This document shows, one piece after another, positions 32,969 to 37,485 of a DNA stretch of 37,485 bases; the stretch's first letter is position 1, and the number at the start of each line of letters is the position of its first letter. The stretch covers positions 1 through 37,485 of the forward strand of contig DASQWC010000089.1 of assembly GCA_035640475.1 (NCBI GenBank), in the 5' to 3' direction. The position numbers and the translations under genes are program-made. The stretch comes from DASQWC01 sp035640475 (GTDB lineage: Bacteria; Actinomycetota; JAICYB01). Under the pieces are notes generated by a model. The model was not told the origin of the DNA, searched no databases, and saw nothing but the letters and a program-made list of their open reading frames with translations.

Positions 32969-33586
32969 TTGCCGATAGATCTCCGTTCGATCCTGGATCC
33001 GGCCCACGCCGCGGTGATCACGCAGGAGATGCAAAAAGGCGTCCTCGGGGAGAACCCGATCTTCCCGATGCTGGCCGAAGAAGCGCGAAGGCAGGCGATT
33101 CCCAACGCCGCACGGCTCGTGAGAGCAGCGCGGAGCGCGGGCGCGCGGGTCGTGCATTGCATCGCGATGCGCAGGGCCGACGGCGCCGGATCCAATACCA
33201 ACGCGCGAATCTTCGGCGCCGCCCGGAAGTCGTCCGGCAGCATCGAGCCGAGAACCGAGGGCGCCGAAGTCATCGACGAGATCGGTCTCGAGAAATCGGA
33301 TCTCGTCTCGAGTCGCCTGCACGGTATCGGCCCGATGTGGGGCACCGACCTCGACTCGATGCTGAGGAATCTGGACGTCCGGACGATCGTTGTCGTCGGC
33401 GCGTCGATCAACGTGGGCGTGACGAATGCGGTGATGGATGCCGTCAACGCCGGGTATCAAGTCGTCCTGCCGCGCGACGCGGTGGCCGGGATTCCAGGCG
33501 ACTACGCCGACGCTGTCATCGACAACACGCTGTCGCTGCTGGCCACCGTCTGCACGACCGACGACGTGATCGGGGCTTGGACGTGA
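32969..33586 (+). CDS. Isochorismatase-like hydrolase-fold protein lacking the catalytic Cys
   Basis: This 205-residue protein has the isochorismatase fold, but the catalytic residues are altered. The first motif (usually DxQ) reads TQEMQKGVLG, the Lys region reads SRLHGIGPMWGTDLDSML, and the Cys motif (GVxTDVCV) reads GASINVGVTN, with Gly150 at the expected Cys place. Actinobacterial proteins with this wording recur beside fatty acid and steroid genes, as far as I recall, so it may be a distinct family with other chemistry and not a decaying gene. The TTG start at 32969 is the only one that keeps the conserved N-terminus. The stop overlaps the tetR start by 4 bp. Confidence 0.85.
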   Translation: MPIDLRSILDPAHAAVITQEMQKGVLGENPIFPMLAEEARRQAIPNAARLVRAARSAGARVVHCIAMRRADGAGSNTNARIFGAARKSSGSIEPRTEGAEVIDEIGLEKSDLVSSRLHGIGPMWGTDLDSMLRNLDVRTIVVVGASINVGVTNAVMDAVNAGYQVVLPRDAVAGIPGDYADAVIDNTLSLLATVCTTDDVIGAWT

Positions 33587-34212
33587 GCGCCGAGCCGCTG
33601 CGGGCCGTCGACGGGCGAGTCCCCGGACGCCGCGGCCGCGCAACGAGAGACAAGCTCCTCAAGGCCACCACGGAGCTGTTGACCAAGCGCTCCTACCGCG
33701 ATCTCACCGTCGTCGAGATTGCGAAGCGAGCGCGGACGTCGACGGCGACCTTCTACCAATACTTCGCCGACGTGGAAGCGGCTTTGGCCGAGCTAGCGCA
33801 CGAGCTCGCGGAGGAAGGCCCGCGGCTTGTCGACATCATCAATGCGGCCAAATGGCGAACCGCTGCGTACGAGCCTGCGTTGGCGCTGGTCGACGCGTTC
33901 ATCGATTTGTGGGAGCGTCACCGCGCGATCCTGCGTGTGGTCGATCTCGCGACGGCCGAGGGCGACCTGCGCTTCCAGAACATCAGGACGCACCTGCTCA
34001 GTCAGGTCACTGATGCGCTCAGAGATGCCATCGTCAAAGCGAGTGACGGCAAGGCGGAACCGCGGGCGCAGGCCGCAGCTCTCGTCTCACTGCTGGCGCA
34101 TGTCGCCGAACATCGGTACGGCTTCGAGTTCTGGGGTATCCGGCTCGACGACATGCGCCGTTCAACCGCTCGGCTCGTCGCCTGGGGCGTGACGGAACGG
34201 GAGCCGAGCTAG
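33583..34212 (+). CDS. TetR-family transcriptional regulator
   Basis: This 209-residue protein has the TetR N-terminal DNA-binding domain (RGRATRDKLLKATTELLTKRSYRDLTVVEIAKRARTSTATFYQYFADVEAAL, with the helix-turn-helix about residues 43-62) and a larger helical ligand-binding part. TetR proteins at the ends of catabolic operons usually repress until an acyl-CoA ligand binds. The GTG start overlaps the isochorismatase-like stop (GTGA), so it is the last gene of the ten-gene operon. The palindrome at 25962-25984 is its likely operator. It ends 4 bp from the convergent small Cys/His-rich gene. Confidence 0.94.
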   Translation: MSAEPLRAVDGRVPGRRGRATRDKLLKATTELLTKRSYRDLTVVEIAKRARTSTATFYQYFADVEAALAELAHELAEEGPRLVDIINAAKWRTAAYEPALALVDAFIDLWERHRAILRVVDLATAEGDLRFQNIRTHLLSQVTDALRDAIVKASDGKAEPRAQAAALVSLLAHVAEHRYGFEFWGIRLDDMRRSTARLVAWGVTEREPS

Positions 34213-34216
34213 CTCG

Positions 34217-34384
34217 TCAGCTGTCTACGCAGCACTTGCCGTCCGGTGATTCCTTCCGGTGCTCCTCCGCCGTCCGGCCCGAACCGTCACAGCACATCTG
34301 CTCTTGCTGCTGCTCGCCTTCGGCCTTCGGCTTGGTCTGCGTGCCGCCGGCGTGCGAATGCGTGTGAGTCTTGGACTTCGCCAT
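34217..34384 (-). CDS. 55-residue Cys/His-rich small protein
   Basis: This short frame starts with ATG at 34384 and ends with TGA at 34217-34219. It has GGAGGT 8 nt before the start (34393-34398). The protein has a His-rich head (SKTHTHSHAGG), a Gln/Glu-rich middle (EGEQQQEQ) and two Cys pairs (MCCDGSGRT and GKCCVDS) about 20 residues apart, which suggests metal binding or a redox role. I know no family for it. It is convergent with tetR (4-bp gap) and lies downstream of the ketopantoate-reductase-like gene, with a hairpin in between. Coding support is the good ribosome site and the non-random composition; homology is not known. Confidence 0.6.
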   Translation of the reverse strand: MAKSKTHTHSHAGGTQTKPKAEGEQQQEQMCCDGSGRTAEEHRKESPDGKCCVDS

Positions 34385-34396
34385 GCTGGTGCACCT

Positions 34397-34439
34397 CCCT
34401 CCCGTTGCTCTCCGGGCTAATACCCGCAGGACGGGAGGG
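34397..34439 (-). promoter_or_regulatory. Hairpin overlapping the leader of the small Cys/His-rich gene
   Basis: A perfect 9-bp inverted repeat (CCCTCCCGT at 34397-34405 and ACGGGAGGG at 34431-34439) encloses a second 4-bp stem (CGGG/CCCG, 34413-34426). In the minus-strand RNA the 3' arm runs into the GGAGG of the small gene, so folding would hide part of the ribosome site. It could also act as a partial terminator after the stop at 34442, though no T-run follows. Confidence 0.5.
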
Positions 34440-34441
34440 GG

Positions 34442-35422
34442 CTAAACGGCGGCGGATTCCCAGATCGCGTCGAGAAGGCGTTCGGGAGGAACCGAACCGG
34501 CCGGGGTCCCGGCGCGGGCCGCCTGCGCGGTGAGCCGCTGTACGAGCTCGTTCACGGGCGTCGGGATGCCGTGCAGCCGGCCGATGCTGACGATCTCGCC
34601 GTTGAAGTAGTCGGTCTCGACGGACCGCAGGCCTCGCTCCAGGCTCTGCCACGTCGACCCGCCGCCTCGCCGCTGGCCTTCGATGGGGCGAAAGCTCATG
34701 TGGCTGCCGCGGCGTGCGGCGTCCTCTTCGGAGTCGACGAAGTCGATGCCGGCGGCGCGCAGGGTTGCCGCGCCTTCGTCGCGCACGATGCGATACAGAT
34801 CCGTGCCGCGCGCGGCCGGCCCGCACATGGCATCGATCCCGTTGCCGAGGTTCATCAGGAGCTTTCCGTACTTCCACCTCATGATGTCCGGACGCGGCTC
34901 TGATACATACGTCGACCGAGCGAGCACGTCCGAGATCGCAACCGCGACGTCGTCGACGCCGTCGGGATACCGGCCGATGTCGAAGATCCCCGTGACGGGG
35001 GCCGAATTTGCCTGCACCGTGCCCGCCTCCAGGTATTGCGTCGGGCACATCACGCAGATGCCGTAGACGTTCGGAAAGAACCGAATCGCCGCGCGCTCGT
35101 TGGCAACGCCGTTCTGCAGCGACACGAGCGTGATCGTCTGCGGCGCGACGCCGCGCAGTGTGACCAGGGCGTCCAGGGTGTCCTGAGACTTCATCGCGAG
35201 GAAGACGACATCGTCGTGACGCCACTGGATTGCGCCCGGATGTTCGACGACGGGGATTTTGAGTGTGACGTCCTCGTCCGGCGTCTGGAGCCGGAGGCCC
35301 CGGTCGGCAATCGCCTCGAAGTGGGCGCCTCGTGCGATGAGCAGGACATCCTGCTCGTTTTGATGCAGGCGGGCGCCCAGTACGCCGCCGATGCCGCCCG
35401 CGCCGTAGATCACGAATCGCAC
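34442..35422 (-). CDS. Ketopantoate reductase-family (ApbA/PanE-like) protein
   Basis: This 326-residue protein has the N-terminal NADP-binding fold (FVIYGAGGIGGVLGARLHQNEQDVLLIAR), the core DVVFLAMKSQDT and LVSLQNGVANE, and the C-terminal helical domain with KLLMNLGNGIDAM (catalytic Lys/Asn) and SSW-like STWQSLERGLRSVETDYFNGEI. Ketopantoate reductases make pantoate for CoA; actinobacteria carry many homologues of unknown substrate in catabolic clusters. The ATG at 35422 has no strong ribosome site. It is divergent from the LLM gene at 35529 and may share its control region; the small Cys/His-rich gene follows 57 bp downstream. Confidence 0.9.
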   Translation of the reverse strand: MRFVIYGAGGIGGVLGARLHQNEQDVLLIARGAHFEAIADRGLRLQTPDEDVTLKIPVVEHPGAIQWRHDDVVFLAMKSQDTLDALVTLRGVAPQTITLVSLQNGVANERAAIRFFPNVYGICVMCPTQYLEAGTVQANSAPVTGIFDIGRYPDGVDDVAVAISDVLARSTYVSEPRPDIMRWKYGKLLMNLGNGIDAMCGPAARGTDLYRIVRDEGAATLRAAGIDFVDSEEDAARRGSHMSFRPIEGQRRGGGSTWQSLERGLRSVETDYFNGEIVSIGRLHGIPTPVNELVQRLTAQAARAGTPAGSVPPERLLDAIWESAAV

Positions 35423-35433
35423 GCGCCTACCTT

Positions 35434-35447
35434 GGCACAGCCGTGCC
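35434..35447. promoter_or_regulatory. Short inverted repeat in the divergent control region
   Basis: GGCAC-agcc-GTGCC is a perfect 5-bp-arm repeat immediately upstream of the predicted -35 at 35448. It may be an operator for the divergent pair or chance. Confidence 0.3.
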
Positions 35448-35477
35448 TTGACAGGCCCCGGAAGGCCGGTCTAGGGT
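35448..35477 (+). promoter_or_regulatory. Predicted promoter of the second LLM gene
   Basis: TTGACA (35448-35453) and TAGGGT (35472-35477), separated by 18 bp, fit an actinobacterial housekeeping promoter. The expected start of transcription (about 35484) coincides with the small palindrome CTGGACCAG (35485-35493). AGGAGG (35517-35522) lies 6 nt before the ATG at 35529. Confidence 0.55.
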
Positions 35478-35528
35478 TTCCTATCTGGACCAGCGATTTG
35501 CCCTAGCAAACACATCAGGAGGAGCCGC

Positions 35529-36713
35529 ATGAAGCTCGATCTGCTCTACGAGATCGATGTTCCCAAGCCCTGGCCCGACAAGCCGCACCCGTACGGGCAG
35601 CGGGAGGCCGAGCAGAAGGCCTACCGAGAGGCCATCGAGCAGATCAAGCTCGCCGACCGCTACGGCTTCAACACGGTCTGGTCGGTCGAGCACCATTTCC
35701 GGGAAGGACGATCGCACTCGCCGTCCTCCGAGGTCGTGCTCGGCGCCCTCTCGCAGGTCACGCAGAACCTCCGTCTCGGCTTCGGCGTGACGTTGTGTCC
35801 GCCCGGCTTCATCCATCCGGCCCGGGTGGCCGAGAAGGTCGCCACCGTCGACGTCCTCTCCGGCGGACGTGTGGAGTGGGGCATCGGACGGTCGACGCCG
35901 ATGGAGCAGACGGCCTTCGGCGTGGATACCGAGACATCGAAGGACGACATGTACGAGACCGCGCGTACCGTCGTCGACATGTGGGCGTCGGAGTACTACG
36001 AGCGCGACGACGAGTGGCTGAAGTTCCCGAAGCGCATGGTCACGCCGAAACCCGTCCAGGACCCGCACCCGCCGTGCTGGCAGGCGTGCGTGTCGAAGGG
36101 CAGCGCGGAGCAGGCCGGCGAGCTGGGTCTCGGACTGTTGTCGTTCGCGATCATGCAGCCGCTGTCGAAGATGGCCGAGCACATCAACGACTACCGCAGG
36201 GGACAGGAGAACTGCACGAAGCCGTTGACGAGTGTCCGGACGAACAAGGTATCCGCGTACACGCTCGTCCATTGCGCGGACAGCTTCGAGCGGTGCGAGC
36301 GCAACGGCATCTGGGACTCGGTGTGGTGGTGGTACCAGCACCTTGCCGAGTTCACGCTCGAGTGGGAGTTCCCCCACTTCAAGCAGGAAGAGAAGGACCG
36401 CCTGTTCCCGATGCTCTCGAAGCACGCAAAGGGCGAGCTCGATCCGAAGGTGTTCAACGACGTACACATGATCATCGTCGGTGACCCCGACCAGTGCTAC
36501 GCGAAGTTCAAGGAGTACGAGAAGCTCGGCGTCGACCAGGTGATCTGCTACGTACAGTTCGGGTTTCTCTCACATGCGTCCATCATGCGGACGATCGAGC
36601 TGCTCGGCACCCACGTCATTCCCGCCCTCGAACAGGACGGGATCGAGGTGCGCCAGCGTGTGAAGGCCAAGACGGATCCCAGCGACACGACGCTTTCCTC
36701 GATCGTTGACTAG
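35529..36713 (+). CDS. LLM-class flavin-dependent oxidoreductase (luciferase-like)
   Basis: This 394-residue protein is a luciferase-like monooxygenase of the longer flavin-dependent type. It begins KLDLLYEIDVPKPWPDK and contains IKLADRYGFNTVWSVEHHFREG, LRLGFGVTLCPPGFIHPARVAEKVATVD and LSGGRVEWGIGRSTPMEQTAFG. Such enzymes use reduced FMN and oxygen to insert one oxygen or cleave a C-C or C-S bond. It differs from the F420-like protein at 24943 by length and by the EHHF motif. It is preceded by a clear promoter and AGGAGG, and it overlaps the next SDR start by 8 bp, so the two are co-translated. The substrate is not known. Confidence 0.93.
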   Translation: MKLDLLYEIDVPKPWPDKPHPYGQREAEQKAYREAIEQIKLADRYGFNTVWSVEHHFREGRSHSPSSEVVLGALSQVTQNLRLGFGVTLCPPGFIHPARVAEKVATVDVLSGGRVEWGIGRSTPMEQTAFGVDTETSKDDMYETARTVVDMWASEYYERDDEWLKFPKRMVTPKPVQDPHPPCWQACVSKGSAEQAGELGLGLLSFAIMQPLSKMAEHINDYRRGQENCTKPLTSVRTNKVSAYTLVHCADSFERCERNGIWDSVWWWYQHLAEFTLEWEFPHFKQEEKDRLFPMLSKHAKGELDPKVFNDVHMIIVGDPDQCYAKFKEYEKLGVDQVICYVQFGFLSHASIMRTIELLGTHVIPALEQDGIEVRQRVKAKTDPSDTTLSSIVD

Positions 36714-37485
36714 CACCGACTCGACTCCCGTACCCGACTACCAGAACATGCTTCGCCTGGACGGACGGCGGTTCGTCGTCGTCGGAGCGGGACAAGGGAT
36801 CGGGCGCCAGGCCTCGCACGCGCTGGCGTCGTCCGGAGCGAAGCTCGTGTGCGTCGACAACCGAGACGATCTCGCCAAGGAGATCGCCGACGAGGTCGGG
36901 GGTGTGCCTCGTGTCGCCGACGCGACGAAGCGGGACGACGCAAACGAGACGATCGACTTCGCCGTCTCCGAGCTCGGCGGCTTGGACGGAATCGTCGACA
37001 TCGTCGGTATGGCGCGCTACGTCGATGCGGTCGAGACGTCCGACGAGGACTGGAACTGGACGTTCGACATCGTCCTCAAGCACGCGTTCGTCTTCTCGCA
37101 AGCCGCGGCCAAAGCGATGAAGGATGGCGGCTCGATGGTGTTCGTCGCGTCGGTCAGCGGCATCTCTTCGGCACCGCGCCATGCCGCGTACGGTTCGGCG
37201 AAGGCGGCGCTGATGTCGTGGGTGCGCTCGCTGGCCGTCGAGCTCGGCCCCCAGAAGATCCGTGTGAACGCCGTGGCGCCGGGTGTCGTGTGGACGCCGC
37301 GCATCTCCCAGTTCCTCGGCGAGAAAGGACGCAAGCTCCAGAGCGACAACGCGCCTCTCGGTCGCGTCGCCGAGCCGGCCGACATCGCGTCGGGGATCTT
37401 GTTCCTCAGCTCCGATCTCGCGAGCTACGTCACCGGACAGACGCTCGTGGTCGACGGGGGCGTCGGTGTGAAGTTTCCGTACCCG
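36706..37485 (+). CDS. Short-chain dehydrogenase/reductase, C-terminus cut by window edge
   Basis: At least 260 residues are visible. The SDR cofactor loop is VVGAGQGIGRQ, the Ser lies in FVASVSGISS, the catalytic pair is YGSAK, and the C-terminal GQTLVVDGGVGVKFPYP is almost complete, so only a few residues may be missing. The N-terminal PVPDYQNMLRLDGRRFVV pattern recurs in actinobacterial SDRs, which favours the TTG at 36706 over the ATG at 36748; neither has a strong ribosome site. It overlaps the LLM gene by 8 bp and probably acts on the same compound. Confidence 0.9.
   Translation, partial: MTSTDSTPVPDYQNMLRLDGRRFVVVGAGQGIGRQASHALASSGAKLVCVDNRDDLAKEIADEVGGVPRVADATKRDDANETIDFAVSELGGLDGIVDIVGMARYVDAVETSDEDWNWTFDIVLKHAFVFSQAAAKAMKDGGSMVFVASVSGISSAPRHAAYGSAKAALMSWVRSLAVELGPQKIRVNAVAPGVVWTPRISQFLGEKGRKLQSDNAPLGRVAEPADIASGILFLSSDLASYVTGQTLVVDGGVGVKFPYP

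Noticed and set aside
1..37485. CRISPR arrays, tRNA or rRNA genes, insertion sequences and prophage genes
   Set aside because: I found no regular spacer-repeat series, cloverleaf, rRNA core sequence, transposase or integrase motif on either strand.

Overview
This is a gene-dense, high-GC window (GC-rich at third codon positions, long non-coding ORFs on opposite strands, many GTG/TTG starts and 4-bp ATGA/GTGA stop-start overlaps). The gene content points to an actinobacterium: F420/FMN luciferase-like oxidoreductases, many FadE-type acyl-CoA dehydrogenases, thiolase-like lipid-transfer proteins paired with DUF35 proteins, a bacterial P450, DinB-superfamily proteins and TetR control. It may be a deep or uncultured lineage, because several architectures are unusual; this placement is inferred from content only. 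I see no rRNA, tRNA, CRISPR array, insertion sequence or phage gene.

Layout. (1) 1-3722, minus: an amidase cut by the window edge, an SRPBCC protein, a Tat-exported phosphoesterase of the phospholipase C type and a VOC protein. (2) 3766-9573, plus: an APH-type small-molecule kinase, a fused alpha-beta 2-oxoacid dehydrogenase E1, an ArfB-type ribosome-rescue hydrolase, and a 707-residue membrane protein joining a site-2 protease, CBS domains, PDZ and a Lon-type protease domain. (3) 9580-13737, minus: an acyl-CoA dehydrogenase, two DUF35/OB proteins and two thiolase-like proteins without the nucleophilic Cys, arranged like a steroid side-chain aldolase cluster. (4) 13883-17386, minus: a secreted subtilase ending in a predicted seven-bladed FG-GAP propeller. 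(5) 17438-20977, minus: acyl-CoA dehydrogenase, enoyl-CoA hydratase and acyl-CoA synthetase. (6) 21059-24208, plus: a cytochrome P450 and an OafA-type acyltransferase with a C-terminal SGNH domain. (7) 24209-25935, minus: an atypical SDR and an LLM oxidoreductase. (8) 25985-34212, plus: a tight ten-gene operon of DUF35, short acyl-CoA dehydrogenase, two DinB-like proteins, Ltp2-like thiolase/aldolase, acyl-CoA dehydrogenase, thiolase, SDR, Cys-less isochorismatase-like protein and TetR. A 9+5+9 palindrome abuts its first ATG. (9) 34217-35422, minus: a 55-residue Cys/His-rich small protein and a ketopantoate-reductase-like protein. (10) 35529-37485, plus: a second LLM oxidoreductase and an SDR cut by the window edge.

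Working together. Regions 3, 5, 6 and 8 contain activities for activation (acyl-CoA synthetase), desaturation (four acyl-CoA dehydrogenases), hydration (enoyl-CoA hydratase), oxidation (SDRs), thiolysis and retro-aldol cleavage, plus terminal hydroxylation (P450). This set suits degradation of a branched or polycyclic side chain such as that of a sterol or isoprenoid. No ring-cleaving steroid enzyme is visible, so the substrate is open. The most unusual items are the site-2-protease/Lon fusion, the DinB pair inside the aldolase operon, the palindromic operator, and the small Cys/His-rich gene behind a hairpin that covers part of its ribosome-binding site.
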